64,000 nucleotides of DNA from Cytobacillus sp. NJ13. Its GTDB lineage: Bacteria > Bacillota > Bacilli > Bacillales > Cytobacillaceae. The position numbers and the translations under genes were made by a program. Shown here in pieces: positions 8,838-18,813 of this stretch. A model generated the notes under the pieces. That model made no database searches. It was not told where the DNA came from and was given only the letters and a program-made list of their open reading frames with translations. The stretch lies in NCBI GenBank assembly GCA_030348385.1, contig JAUCFP010000006.1:4739501-4803500 (forward strand). Direction: 5' to 3'. Within the stretch, counting starts at the first letter, position 1. Every line of letters starts with the position of its first letter.

Positions 8838-10103
8838 CTATTTAAGGAGTTTTTCATAGACAGATGCTAATGCCTGTTCAAATTTGCCTGTTTTCTTAGG
8901 CTGATAATACACCTTGTTTTTTATTCTGTCCGGCAAGTACTGCTGTTTGACCCAGCCTGTTTCATAATCGTGGGGATATAGATAGCCAATGCCTCTGCCA
9001 AGCTCTTTTGCTCCTTTGTAGTGGGCGTCCTTCAAGTGATCAGGGACTTCACCGCTTTTTCCTGCGCGGATATCCGCAATTGCAGAATCCAATGCTGTGT
9101 ATGCTGAATTGGATTTTGGAGAGAGGCAGAGCTCAATGACTGCATTTGCCAGCGGAATCCTTGCTTCCGGGAATCCAATCCTTTCAGCTGTTTCGATGGC
9201 TGCAAGGGTTCTGGCTCCGGCTTGCGGAGATGCCAGTCCGATATCTTCATAGGCGATAACCAAAAGTCTTCTGCTTATGCTTTGCAGGTCGCCTGCTTCA
9301 ATTAATCTTCCCAAATAATGCAATGCCGCATTTACATCACTTCCGCGGATGGACTTTTGAAAACCGGATAAGACATCGTAATGGGCATCTCCATCTTTAT
9401 CGTGTGTAAAGCTTTTGCGCTGAATGCATTCCTCGGCAGCAGACAAATCAATCTTAATGATTCCTTCTTCATCTTCTTTTGTTGAAAGCACAGCCAGTTC
9501 CAATGCATTAAGCGAGCTTCTGACATCACCATTTGAAGCGGTGGCAAGATGCGTCAGCGCTTCATCGGTAACATCAGTTTGTTTATTGCCAAGACCTCGT
9601 TCCTTATCCAGCAATGCCCTTGTCAGTGCTCTTTTTATTTCATCAGCAGACAGCGGCTTTAGTTCGAAAATTTGGCACCGGCTTCTGATAGCCGGGTTAA
9701 TTGCATGATATGGATTGCTGGTTGTGGCGCCAATTAAAGTGATGCTGCCATTTTCCAGATAGGGCAGCAGGAAATCTTGTTTGCCTTTATCAAGTCTATG
9801 GACTTCATCCAGCAGGAGAATAACCTTTCCGGACATTTTGGCTTCTGCCGCTACCACTTCCATATCTTTTTTATTGTTAGTCACAGCATTTAAAGTGCGG
9901 AAAGCGTATTTGGTGCTCCCTGCAATGGCACTTGCAATCGAGGTTTTTCCAATACCTGGAGGGCCGTACAGAATCATCGATGAAAGCTGTTTAGCCTGCA
10001 CCATGCGATAGATAATTTTTCCTTCTGAAACAAGATGCTCCTGGCCGATGATTTCATCAATCGTTCTCGGTCTCATCCGGTATGCAAGAGGTTTAATGTT
10101 CAA
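8838..10103 (-). CDS. rarA: Replication-associated recombination protein RarA (MgsA, YrvN)
   Basis: The 421-residue AAA+ ATPase acts at stalled replication forks and single-strand gaps, with SSB and the clamp-loader network. Walker A (GPPGIGKTS) is near residue 48, Walker B (LLLDEVHRLDK) near 99, sensor 1 in IGATTSNP near 128, arginine finger region NPAIRSRCQ, and the C-terminal tetramerisation half (SGFQKSIRGSDVNAALHYL onward) as in MgsA. The TTG at 10103 is preferred because GGAG lies eight bases upstream and MNIKPLAYRMRP matches the usual N-terminus; a GTG at 10112 is in frame. Confidence 0.93.
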   Translation of the reverse strand: MNIKPLAYRMRPRTIDEIIGQEHLVSEGKIIYRMVQAKQLSSMILYGPPGIGKTSIASAIAGSTKYAFRTLNAVTNNKKDMEVVAAEAKMSGKVILLLDEVHRLDKGKQDFLLPYLENGSITLIGATTSNPYHAINPAIRSRCQIFELKPLSADEIKRALTRALLDKERGLGNKQTDVTDEALTHLATASNGDVRSSLNALELAVLSTKEDEEGIIKIDLSAAEECIQRKSFTHDKDGDAHYDVLSGFQKSIRGSDVNAALHYLGRLIEAGDLQSISRRLLVIAYEDIGLASPQAGARTLAAIETAERIGFPEARIPLANAVIELCLSPKSNSAYTALDSAIADIRAGKSGEVPDHLKDAHYKGAKELGRGIGYLYPHDYETGWVKQQYLPDRIKNKVYYQPKKTGKFEQALASVYEKLLK

Positions 10104-10355
10104 CGTTATCACTCCAGCCTTTTGCAGGCAGTTTGCAGCCTGCTTAGAACTTTTAGCAAAGTTTCCGCTTTTTATTTAAGATACCATAACATATCTGGCT
10201 GCGAAATTAATTAGGCCAGAGTCAGCATTGCCCTTAGTTCAAACCAGTCCCGCCCCTTTTCCTCCTAAAATATGCTATAATGTCAAAAGTCTATAATATT
10301 ACTAAGGATTTAATCTTCATATATTAAAGCAGGTCTTGCAGGGAGCGTTGAGCAC

Positions 10356-11042
10356 ATGTTATTGAAAAATAAAGGGCAAATCGGTCCCAGGTTTATGGTG
10401 TATCTAACAGGACTGCTTGTCATGAGCCTGGGTATTGTTTTATTAATAGTAGCTGATATAGGGGCAACTCCCTGGGATGTTCTGCATGTTGGGCTGTACT
10501 ACCAGCTTGGCCTGACGATAGGCAGCTGGTCCATCATTGTGGGGATCTTCATATTAGCTGCTGCAGCACTGATTTCAAAGGAATTTCCACAGGCCGGTGC
10601 ATTCTTGAATATGATACTGATTGGTCTGTTTATTGACGCCTATTTACTTTTGCCTTTTATGCAGACACCAAATGGGATTGCTGGAAAAATGGCCATGTTT
10701 GGGATAGGGATAATTGTTTATTGCTACGGAATGGGGCTTTACATTTCTGCTCAGCTTGGAGCCGGGCCAAGGGATAGCCTGATGATTGCTTTGACAGCAA
10801 AAACTGGCTGGAAGGTCAGAAATGTCAGAGCCTTAATGGAAATTGCTGTACTGACAGTTGGATGGCAGCTTGGAGGACCTGTCTTCTGGGGAACCATTGT
10901 GCTCAGCTTGACAGTCGGGCCGATTGTCGGGGCAGCTTTGCCGCAGTGCCAGGCTTTAACTGACCGATTTTTGGCAAAGCTTAAAGAAAAGGATATTTAT
11001 GCGAATCAAATGCTTAAAGAAAAGGATAGAGGTGCAAGCTGA
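10356..11042 (+). CDS. YczE/YitT-type integral membrane protein
   Basis: A 228-residue protein with five or six transmembrane segments (about 12-34, 50-72, 79-100, 110-132, 165-200) and the repeated GATPWDVLHVGL / GAGPRDSLMIALT motifs that mark the YczE family, found in the first and second halves. Function is not established. It overlaps cymR by one base (TGATG), so the two are probably co-translated, although YczE proteins are not known to act in cysteine control. The intergenic space upstream (10104-10355) holds TATAAT-like boxes near 10275 and 10293 but no convincing -35. Confidence 0.75.
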   Translation: MLLKNKGQIGPRFMVYLTGLLVMSLGIVLLIVADIGATPWDVLHVGLYYQLGLTIGSWSIIVGIFILAAAALISKEFPQAGAFLNMILIGLFIDAYLLLPFMQTPNGIAGKMAMFGIGIIVYCYGMGLYISAQLGAGPRDSLMIALTAKTGWKVRNVRALMEIAVLTVGWQLGGPVFWGTIVLSLTVGPIVGAALPQCQALTDRFLAKLKEKDIYANQMLKEKDRGAS

Positions 11043-11461
11043 TGAAAATATCTACTAAAGGCCGTTATGGTTTAACTATAATGATTGAATTAGCTAAAAA
11101 GCATGGGGAAGGCCCTACATCGTTAAAGTCGATTGCCCAGACGAATGACCTGTCTGAGCACTATCTGGAGCAGCTTATAGCGCCGCTCCGGAATGCCGGT
11201 CTTGTTAAAAGCATCCGTGGTGCATACGGCGGATACATTTTAGGAAAAGAACCGACAAAAATTACTGCCGGTGATATTATCAGAGTGCTTGAAGGGCCGA
11301 TCAGCCCGGTGGAAGGCATTGAAGATGAAGAGCCTGCAAAGAGAGAACTATGGATGCGCATTCGTGATGCCGTGAAAGATGTGCTTGATAATACAACACT
11401 CGAAGACCTTGCCAGCCATACGGATACCGGTGAATCGGATGCTTATATGTTTTATATTTAG
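11042..11461 (+). CDS. cymR: Cysteine metabolism repressor CymR (Rrf2 family)
   Basis: The 139-residue winged-helix regulator begins MKISTKGRYGLTIMIELAKKHGEGP, the Rrf2 start. Recognition helix residues SEHYLEQLIAPLRNAGLVKSI (about 38-58) and the wing RGAYGGYILGK follow. No cysteines of an Fe-S binding Rrf2 protein are present, as expected for CymR, which senses cysteine through the O-acetylserine thiol-lyase CysK. The order cymR, desulfurase, mnmA is the B. subtilis yrzC-yrvO-trmU order and supports this identity over other Rrf2 members. Confidence 0.92.
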   Translation: MKISTKGRYGLTIMIELAKKHGEGPTSLKSIAQTNDLSEHYLEQLIAPLRNAGLVKSIRGAYGGYILGKEPTKITAGDIIRVLEGPISPVEGIEDEEPAKRELWMRIRDAVKDVLDNTTLEDLASHTDTGESDAYMFYI

Positions 11462-11530
11462 TCCTTAATCAGGGGATAATTCATATGTAAAAAAGCAAAC
11501 AGCAGGACGAAATGAAGTAGGTGAAATAGA

Positions 11531-12673
11531 TTGGAAAGAATATACCTTGACCATGCGGCAACATCGCCAATGCATCCGGAAGTGATTGAACGGATGACTG
11601 AAGTCATGAAATCTGAATATGGAAATCCTTCAAGTATTCATTATTTCGGGCGGAGTGCACGCCATATTGTTGATGAAGCAAGATCTTCCTTAGCAAACAG
11701 CATTGGTGCAAAAGCCAATGACATTATTTTTACAAGCGGCGGTACTGAAGCTGATAATCATGCAATTTTTGGAACGGCTGAATCCTGCCGCCATAAGGGT
11801 AAACACATCATCACAACGCAAATTGAACATCATGCGGTTTTACATGCATGTGAGGAGCTTGAAAAACAGGGCTTTGAGGTAACGTATTTGCCTGTTGATC
11901 CGAATGGGCGTGTTTCGGTAAAGGACGTAGAACAAGCTTTGAGGGAGGATACCATTCTTGTAACCATCATGTATGGAAATAATGAAATAGGGACCCTTCA
12001 GCCGATTAAGGAAATAGGCGAGCTATTAGCGGAGCACCCTGCTAAATTCCATACCGATGCTGTTCAAGCTTTTGGGATTGAAAAAATTGATGTGCAGGAA
12101 CTGAGAGTGGATTTGCTTTCTGTCTCCGCCCATAAAATTAATGGCCCAAAAGGAATCGGATTTTTATATGCCCATCCTGATGTGAAACTTTCTTCACGCC
12201 TTTTTGGCGGTGAACAAGAAAGAAAGCGCAGAGCAGGAACTGAAAATGTCCCATCTATTGCAGGCTTTCAGGAGGCTGTCCTGATCATTCAGAAGGAGAT
12301 GGAAACTAAGCGGGAAGAGCTGCATTCTTTTAAGATGCTGTTCATGAATAAATTGAAGCAGGAAGAAGCTGTTTTTGAACTGAACGGATCACTTGATTAT
12401 TCCCTGCCTCATGTTTTAAACTTAAGCTTTCCCGGAACAAATGTTGAAGCCATGCTGGTTAATCTTGATTTGGCTGGAATAGCAGCATCAAGCGGGTCGG
12501 CCTGTACTGCAGGATCCATCGATCCATCCCACGTCCTTGTCAGCATGTTTGGAAAAGGATCAGACAAACTGCAAAATTCCATCCGTTTCAGCTTTGGCCT
12601 GTTTAACACAAAGGAACAAGCCGAAAGGGCAGCAGAACAAACAGCCAAAATCGTGAAGCGGCTGGCTAAATAG
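11531..12673 (+). CDS. yrvO: Cysteine desulfurase (YrvO, IscS-like)
   Basis: The 380-residue pyridoxal-phosphate enzyme removes sulfur from cysteine and, in Bacillus, passes it to MnmA for tRNA 2-thiouridine. Seen here: cofactor His in TQIEHHAVLHACE (about 100), the PLP lysine in SVSAHKINGPKG (about 203) and the active cysteine in SSGSACTAGSIDPSHVL (about 325). The long C-terminal active-site loop is of the IscS/NifS type. It starts with TTG after GTAGGTGAAATAG. It lies 69 bases after cymR and just upstream of mnmA, which fits the dedicated partnership. Confidence 0.95.
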   Translation: MERIYLDHAATSPMHPEVIERMTEVMKSEYGNPSSIHYFGRSARHIVDEARSSLANSIGAKANDIIFTSGGTEADNHAIFGTAESCRHKGKHIITTQIEHHAVLHACEELEKQGFEVTYLPVDPNGRVSVKDVEQALREDTILVTIMYGNNEIGTLQPIKEIGELLAEHPAKFHTDAVQAFGIEKIDVQELRVDLLSVSAHKINGPKGIGFLYAHPDVKLSSRLFGGEQERKRRAGTENVPSIAGFQEAVLIIQKEMETKREELHSFKMLFMNKLKQEEAVFELNGSLDYSLPHVLNLSFPGTNVEAMLVNLDLAGIAASSGSACTAGSIDPSHVLVSMFGKGSDKLQNSIRFSFGLFNTKEQAERAAEQTAKIVKRLAK

Positions 12674-12707
12674 ATAAGATATTTGAAAATATGAATTCAG
12701 CCACTAA

Positions 12708-12892
12708 GTTGATTGGAGCGGAGGGCACTTGATCCTCGATAATGCATCCGCATTTTCTTCGTGCGGTGCTATTCGGGGAAGTAAATTCAATGTCCTGCGG
12801 GAGGAGAGGGAAGTGAGAGACCCCACAGGCGAAGCCGAGGAGGCTCTCATTCCTCCCCGCTGGTTCGCTGCGTGCCTGCAGCGGAAATCAAC
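12708..12892. repeat. Palindromic intergenic repeat of a family common in Bacillaceae
   Basis: The 185-bp element starts GTTGATTGGAGCGG and ends GCGGAAATCAAC, so its outer ends are inverted (GTTGATT / AATCAAC). The inner parts GCGGGAGGAGAGGG (12798) and CTCTCATTCCTCCCCGC (12844) are also complementary. I recognise the core (GACCCCACAGGCGAAGCCGAGGAGGC is typical) as a repeat dispersed in many Bacillus-group genomes; copy number here cannot be tested. It fills the gap between the desulfurase gene and mnmA and would be transcribed with them. Confidence 0.8.
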
Positions 12893-12929
12893 GGGCAAAA
12901 TTTATAAGCAAGGAATTGAGGTGAAATAG

Positions 12930-14045
<1,116 letters not shown>

Positions 14046-14056
14046 GAAAAGGCGGG

Positions 14057-14090
14057 ACCCCGATTCTTACATAGAATCGGGGTTTTATTA
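14057..14090 (+). terminator. Terminator after mnmA
   Basis: Stem ACCCCGATTCT / AGAATCGGGGT with loop TACAT, followed by TTTATT. Confidence 0.85.
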
Positions 14091-14161
14091 TGGGGAATAG
14101 CCGACAGCGGAAAAGGAAAATTCAAATATGCTATACTTTGATTGGAATGGAGTGATGAATA

Positions 14162-14827
14162 ATGGATAAGAACCAAGTGGGTATTCAATATATGCAGGAA
14201 GGAAAATGGGAAGAAGCAGCGAAAGTTTTTATGGAAGCAATCGAAGAAAATCCTTCTGATCCTGTTTCCTATATTAACTTTGGAAATGTGTTATCAGCTG
14301 TAGGGGAAAACGAAAAAGCGCTGAAGTTCTATGAAAAGGCAATAGGACTTGATGAAAATGCCGGTGCTGCGTATTACAGTGCGGGGAATTTATATTATGA
14401 ATTGCAGCAGTTTGACGAAGCCAAAAAAATGTTTGAAACAGCATTGAAAAAAGGCCTGGAAACCGGAGATAACTTCTTCATGCTTGGTATGTCGCTAACT
14501 GCACTTGACCAGGGCAAACTGGCTTTGCCTTATTTGCAGCGCAGTGTGGAGCTGAATGAAGACGATGCTGAAGCATATTTTCAATATGGATTATGCCTGG
14601 CACAGCTGGATTATATTGATGAAGCAATCCAGCAGATGAAAAAGTGCATTGAAATTGAGCCGGAGCATGCAGATGCTTATTATAACCTTGGAGTAGCATA
14701 TGGATTTAAAGAAGAGGAAAATGAAGCACTTGCTTACTTTAATAAGGCGCTGGAAATCCAGCCGGACCATATGCTTGCCGGCTATGGAAAAAAGCTGATT
14801 GAAAAAGGCGGCAGTGAATTGAACTAA
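14162..14827 (+). CDS. yrrB: TPR-repeat protein (YrrB-like)
   Basis: The 221-residue protein is built almost wholly from about six tetratricopeptide repeats (for example DPVSYINFGNVLSAVGENEKAL at 32-53, AGAAYYSAGNLYYELQQFDEAK, DAEAYFQYGLCLAQLDYIDEAI, DAYYNLGVAYGFKEEENEAL). Such repeats bind peptide partners; no enzyme domain is present. B. subtilis YrrB sits in the same place between mnmA and recD2; its partner is not known to me. GGAGTGAT precedes the ATG. recD2 starts 27 bases downstream and is probably in the same transcript. Confidence 0.85.
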   Translation: MDKNQVGIQYMQEGKWEEAAKVFMEAIEENPSDPVSYINFGNVLSAVGENEKALKFYEKAIGLDENAGAAYYSAGNLYYELQQFDEAKKMFETALKKGLETGDNFFMLGMSLTALDQGKLALPYLQRSVELNEDDAEAYFQYGLCLAQLDYIDEAIQQMKKCIEIEPEHADAYYNLGVAYGFKEEENEALAYFNKALEIQPDHMLAGYGKKLIEKGGSELN

Positions 14828-14854
14828 AAGTTGCCCTATGGGGAGGGAAAAATA

Positions 14855-17281
14855 ATGGAGAAACAGGATTCCATGGATCTTTTTGCCGAACAGGGAAAGT
14901 TCATAAAAGGCAGACACCTTGTCACAATCTTTCATAATGAACAAAACTTATATACGGTTGTGCGCATTCGGGTTGATGAAACGAATGACTCTTATGATGA
15001 AAAAGAAGCGGTCATTACAGGCTATCTGCCAAAGATGCATGAGCATGAAACTTATATTTTCTATGGTGAATTCAAAGACCACCCTAAGTTCGGCGTCCAA
15101 TTCCACGCAAGCCATTACAGGAAAGATCTTCCCCAGACCAAGCAAGGTGTAGCCAATTATTTATCAAGCGAATTATTTAAAGGGATTGGAAAGAAAACCG
15201 CCGAGCAAATCGTCGAGACACTTGGCGAAGATGCAATCACACGCATTCTTAATCAGCCTTCTATCCTTGATAAGGTTCCAAAACTGTCACCTGAAAAAGC
15301 TAAATTGCTTTACGACACGCTTATGGAACATCAAGGTCTTGAGCAAGCCATGATTGCGCTTAATCAATATGGTTTTGGCCCGCAGCTTTCCATGAGAATT
15401 TATCAAGTGTATAAAGAAATGACGATCGAAGTCGTTCAAAACAATCCTTATAAGCTGGTTGAGGATATAGAAGGAGTCGGCTTTGGCCGTGCAGATGAAC
15501 TGGGATATCAAATCGGCATATCAGGAAATCATCCTGATCGTTTAAAAGCAGCCTGCCTCTACATACTTGAAATGGAAAGCATGCAGGCAGGCCATGTTTA
15601 TATTGAAGCAAGACCTCTTCTGCAAAGTGTGAAGAAGCTTTTAGAAGAAAATAAGCGTGATACCATTGAATACAAGGATATATCCAATGAACTCATTAAG
15701 CTTGAAGAGGAAGGGAAGATCATGGCTGAAGGCCAAAAGATATACCTTCCATCCCTATATTTTTCTGAAAAGGGACTTGTAACCAATATTAAACGGATCC
15801 TTAAGCAAACACAGTATGATGAACAGTTCCCGGAGTCGGAATTTCTTTTGGCCCTTGGCAATCTGGAGGAACGTCTGGGTGTTCAGTATGCCCCAACCCA
15901 AAAGGAAGCCATTCAAACAGCTCTTATGTCTCCTATGCTGATACTGACTGGCGGCCCGGGTACAGGAAAAACAACTGTTATTAAGGGAATTGTTGAATTA
16001 TATGCCGAGCTGCATGGCTGCTCCCTTGAACCTAAAGACTATAAAAAGGAAGAGCCTTTTCCGTTCCTGCTGGCTGCACCAACAGGAAGGGCTGCAAAAC
16101 GGATGGCCGAGTCAACAGGGCTGCCCGCTGTAACCATTCACCGCCTTCTTGGATGGAATGGGACCGAAGGGTTTGACCGTCACGAAGAGAGTCCATTGGA
16201 AGGCAGAATTTTAATTGTTGATGAGACATCAATGGTTGATGTTTGGCTTGCTAATCAGCTTTTCAAGGCTCTCCCTGAAAATATGCAGGTAATCCTTGTA
16301 GGGGATGAAGATCAGCTGCCTTCAGTGGGTCCAGGCCAGGTTTTGAAAGATCTTTTGCGTTCAGAACGTATTCCTACTGTTCGACTTACAGATATTTACA
16401 GGCAGGCTGAAGGATCCTCAATCATTGAATTGGCCCACGAAATGAAGAAGGGCAAACTTCCAGCGAACATTTCTGCACAGCAGACTGATCGTTCCTTTAT
16501 TAAATGCCAGCCGGGCCAAATTGCGGATGTTGTTGAAAAGGTTGTCCTGAATGCCAAAAAGAAAGGGTATTCTTCAAAAGATATTCAGGTGCTTGCCCCT
16601 ATGTACCGCGGACCCGCAGGAATTGACAGGCTAAACGAAATATTGCAGGAAATTCTGAATCCAAATGCTGATGGAACGAGGAAAGAGCTGTCCTTTGGTG
16701 ATGTGAAATACAGAATCGGCGATAAAGTCCTTCAGCTTGTCAATCAGCCTGAGAATAATGTGTTTAATGGGGATATGGGTGAGATTGTTTCTATTTTTTA
16801 CGCAAAGGAAAATACGGAAAAACAGGATATGATTGTCGTATCCTTCGATGGTGCGGAAGCTGCATACACAAGGCAGGATCTCAATCAGATCACTCATGCC
16901 TACTGCTGTTCTGTCCATAAATCCCAGGGAAGTGAATTCCCTATTGTCATTTTGCCTGTTGTTAAAAGCTATTACAGGATGCTTAGAAGAAATCTTCTTT
17001 ATACCGCCATTACCCGCAGCAGACAATTTTTAATACTGTGCGGTGAGGAAGATGCGTTAAAAATCGGTGTGGAACGTGCGGATGAACAGGCCCGCCTGAC
17101 AACTTTATCTGAAAAGCTTAGAGATGCAATCCCATTAAATGATGAAACAGTGCAGGAAGATACAGCTGAATCTTCTCTGCAGGAAACACTAACCCTCGAG
17201 GAAAAGCTTCTCCGCGCCGATCCCATGATAGGAATGGGAAATATAACACCGTATGATTTTATGGAAAAAGAATATAGCTAA
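14855..17281 (+). CDS. recD2: ATP-dependent DNA helicase RecD2 (YrrC)
   Basis: The 808-residue 5'-3' helicase acts in replication-fork maintenance and repair; RecD2 works without RecBC. Seen are an N-terminal OB-like and helix-hairpin-helix part (LFKGIGKKTAEQIVETLG near 110, GVGFGRADELG near 200), Walker A GGPGTGKTTVIKG near 358, helicase motif II ILIVDETSMVD near 456, motif III GDEDQLPSVGPGQVL near 486 and C-terminal motif VI TAITRSRQFLILCG near 718. ATG at 14855 follows GGGGAGGGA; an earlier in-frame GTG or ATG lacks such a site. Confidence 0.95.
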   Translation: MEKQDSMDLFAEQGKFIKGRHLVTIFHNEQNLYTVVRIRVDETNDSYDEKEAVITGYLPKMHEHETYIFYGEFKDHPKFGVQFHASHYRKDLPQTKQGVANYLSSELFKGIGKKTAEQIVETLGEDAITRILNQPSILDKVPKLSPEKAKLLYDTLMEHQGLEQAMIALNQYGFGPQLSMRIYQVYKEMTIEVVQNNPYKLVEDIEGVGFGRADELGYQIGISGNHPDRLKAACLYILEMESMQAGHVYIEARPLLQSVKKLLEENKRDTIEYKDISNELIKLEEEGKIMAEGQKIYLPSLYFSEKGLVTNIKRILKQTQYDEQFPESEFLLALGNLEERLGVQYAPTQKEAIQTALMSPMLILTGGPGTGKTTVIKGIVELYAELHGCSLEPKDYKKEEPFPFLLAAPTGRAAKRMAESTGLPAVTIHRLLGWNGTEGFDRHEESPLEGRILIVDETSMVDVWLANQLFKALPENMQVILVGDEDQLPSVGPGQVLKDLLRSERIPTVRLTDIYRQAEGSSIIELAHEMKKGKLPANISAQQTDRSFIKCQPGQIADVVEKVVLNAKKKGYSSKDIQVLAPMYRGPAGIDRLNEILQEILNPNADGTRKELSFGDVKYRIGDKVLQLVNQPENNVFNGDMGEIVSIFYAKENTEKQDMIVVSFDGAEAAYTRQDLNQITHAYCCSVHKSQGSEFPIVILPVVKSYYRMLRRNLLYTAITRSRQFLILCGEEDALKIGVERADEQARLTTLSEKLRDAIPLNDETVQEDTAESSLQETLTLEEKLLRADPMIGMGNITPYDFMEKEYS

Positions 17282-17315
17282 AAAGAACAGTCTAAATAAC
17301 AGACTGTTCTTTTTG
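17281..17315 (+). terminator. Terminator after recD2
   Basis: AAAAGAACAGTCT / AGACTGTTCTTTTT hairpin with loop AAATAAC. Confidence 0.85.
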
Positions 17316-17344
17316 TATACCATCAGATTTATAGGAGGGATTTT

Positions 17345-17506
17345 ATGGGAAAGTGGAATGAAGAAGCTGCACCAAACAACAATATGGCTTCAGAAGAGCT
17401 GGCAGCCTCCAATCTAACCTCCAGCGCTGACCTGGTTAAAGGTGATAATAAGAAAGATTCAGCCAAAGGGGAATTAAAAAATCCTGGCAATAGAAGGACT
17501 GTGTAG
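17345..17506 (+). CDS. Small hydrophilic protein, 53 residues
   Basis: The frame encodes MGKWNEEAAPNNNMASEELA..., rich in Asn, Ala, Ser, Lys and Glu, with no hydrophobic segment and no cysteine. ATAGGAGGGATTTT gives a strong ribosome binding site. The composition resembles small spore-associated proteins, but I recognise no family. It lies between recD2 and another small gene, in a stretch where B. subtilis also carries tiny genes of unknown function. Confidence 0.55.
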   Translation: MGKWNEEAAPNNNMASEELAASNLTSSADLVKGDNKKDSAKGELKNPGNRRTV

Positions 17507-17543
17507 CCGTTTAATTATAAATTTATATAGAGGAGCAGTGAAC

Positions 17544-17696
17544 ATGAATAATAAAAGCAGAAGCTCTCTTCTCAATCTCCATGGTGTGAAACGGCGTAAA
17601 AAGCCGAAGCAGCCGGATTATGAATTTTCAGAGGAACTTTCGGATGGTGGAGAGCGTAATGAGCGTTTTAATAAGCCGAGATATACCGGCAAGTAA
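17544..17696 (+). CDS. Small basic protein, 50 residues
   Basis: The frame encodes MNNKSRSSLLNLHGVKRRKK... ending FNKPRYTGK. It has a basic N-terminal half and an acidic middle (DYEFSEELSDGGE), with no membrane segment. AGAGGAGCAGTG precedes the ATG. Family unknown. It follows the previous small gene by 37 bases and probably shares its transcript. Confidence 0.5.
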   Translation: MNNKSRSSLLNLHGVKRRKKPKQPDYEFSEELSDGGERNERFNKPRYTGK

Positions 17697-17817
17697 AACT
17701 TATTCTTAGAACTAAACTGGGAGAGAAAATATTTTTTGGCTCCCATGGCAATGGTTTTCCGTCATGTTTTTTGAGGGGCAGTGAAAACTAAAAATGTTCG
17801 GGAAGGCGGGATTCTCT

Positions 17818-18288
17818 TTGCGGACATTTTCTTTATTAAAAGGTTTGCCGGTCTTTGAATTGAAAACCGGCAATAAAGCAGGCGATATTTGTGATTTATC
17901 CATTTCAGGCACCGGTAAAGTACAGGGATTACTGCTGCGAAAGGGCGCTCTTCTGAAAAAGACATTTATCATCAATATTGAGGACGTGGCATCTTTTGGA
18001 TGGGATGGAGTAATGATTGAAGATTCCTCTGTTCTGCAAGCAATTCCAAAACATGAGGATTATACATGTGAGACCCATAACCGGTTAACTGGAAAAATAA
18101 TTATGAGCCAGGAAGGTGAACGGCTGGGCTTACTTGAGGATGTATACTTCAAGGAAGAATTGGGCACGATTGTAGGGTACGAACTGTCGGATGGCTTCTT
18201 TTCAGATGTGCTGGAAGGAAAACGTGTCATAAAAACCGATGACCCGCCTGCAATTGGAAAAGACGCCATAATTGTAAATGTAAAATAG
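17818..18288 (+). CDS. yrrD: PRC-barrel domain protein (YrrD-like)
   Basis: A 156-residue protein with two PRC-barrel repeats, about 1-75 (LRTFSLLKGLPVFELKTG, then GKVQGLLLRKG) and 80-156 (TGKIIMSQEGERLGLLEDVYF, then GTIVGYELSDGFFSD). PRC barrels are found in photosynthetic reaction-centre H subunits, RimM and sporulation protein YlmC; function of YrrD is not established. The TTG at 17818 is preferred because AAGGCGGG ends seven bases upstream; an in-frame ATG at 17794 would add eight residues and lacks a good binding site. Confidence 0.75.
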   Translation: MRTFSLLKGLPVFELKTGNKAGDICDLSISGTGKVQGLLLRKGALLKKTFIINIEDVASFGWDGVMIEDSSVLQAIPKHEDYTCETHNRLTGKIIMSQEGERLGLLEDVYFKEELGTIVGYELSDGFFSDVLEGKRVIKTDDPPAIGKDAIIVNVK

Positions 18289-18303
18289 TGAGGTGTCTTT
18301 TCC

Positions 18304-18495
18304 GTGCTGAAATGTCCAAATTGCCAGAGCAAAGATATTGGAAAAATTGGAATTAACCAATTTTACTGCTGGAATTGCTTTATAGAACTTTCCTTGTCCA
18401 AAGGGGTCATTAACACCCATCAAGTAGAGGAAGATGGTACACTTAGCTCCCTTGATGATTTATTTGAAGAAGATGAGCGCCGGTTTCTTTCGTAA
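18304..18495 (+). CDS. Small zinc-ribbon protein, 63 residues
   Basis: GTG start after GAGGTG. The protein begins MLKCPNCQSKDIGKIGINQFYCWNCFIEL: two CxxC pairs 16 residues apart form a rubredoxin-like zinc ribbon. An acidic C-terminus (DDLFEEDERRF) follows. Function unknown; nucleic-acid or protein contact is possible. It lies 15 bases after yrrD and is probably in the same operon. Confidence 0.7.
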   Translation: MLKCPNCQSKDIGKIGINQFYCWNCFIELSLSKGVINTHQVEEDGTLSSLDDLFEEDERRFLS

Positions 18496-18520
18496 TTATT
18501 GACGAAAGAGGTGAGCCAGT

Positions 18521-18655
18521 TTGAACAAAATATTAACCTCTGCAATGATGCTTGGGGCAGGCATGGCTGCTTATAATTACGCGCAAAAGAATAATATGAT
18601 ATCAGGCCGAAAAATGAAACGCATGCAAAAAAGAATAACGAAAGCTTTATTTTAA
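18521..18655 (+). CDS. yrzQ: DUF3918-type small membrane-associated protein (YrzQ-like)
   Basis: The frame encodes 44 residues, MNKILTSAMMLGAGMAAYNY... ending KRITKALF. A short hydrophobic N-terminal segment (5-18) is followed by a basic tail with the spaced Lys/Arg pattern of the DUF3918 (YrzQ) family. Function unknown. TTG start; AAGAGGTGAGCC lies upstream. It follows the zinc-ribbon gene by 25 bases and ends the small-gene run at a terminator. Confidence 0.65.
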   Translation: MNKILTSAMMLGAGMAAYNYAQKNNMISGRKMKRMQKRITKALF

Positions 18656-18664
18656 AATTATTTT

Positions 18665-18697
18665 GGGGCTGGTTCTTTATAAAGGGCCAGCTTTTTT
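18665..18697 (+). terminator. Terminator after yrzQ-like gene
   Basis: GCTGG / CCAGC stem, extended by pairing of TTC with GGG, then six T. Confidence 0.7.
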
Positions 18698-18813
18698 GTG
18701 GAATTGAATGCTTGAGCTCCTGTCCCATGAACAAGGCATTCGCGCTTGCTTATTACATACGATGCATAAATCCCCACGAAGCAATCACAATAAAAACAAG
18801 GAGGCGGGCCATA

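Noticed and set aside
12729-12929. 66-codon frames on both strands within the iscS-mnmA gap
   Set aside because: They are translations of the palindromic repeat.
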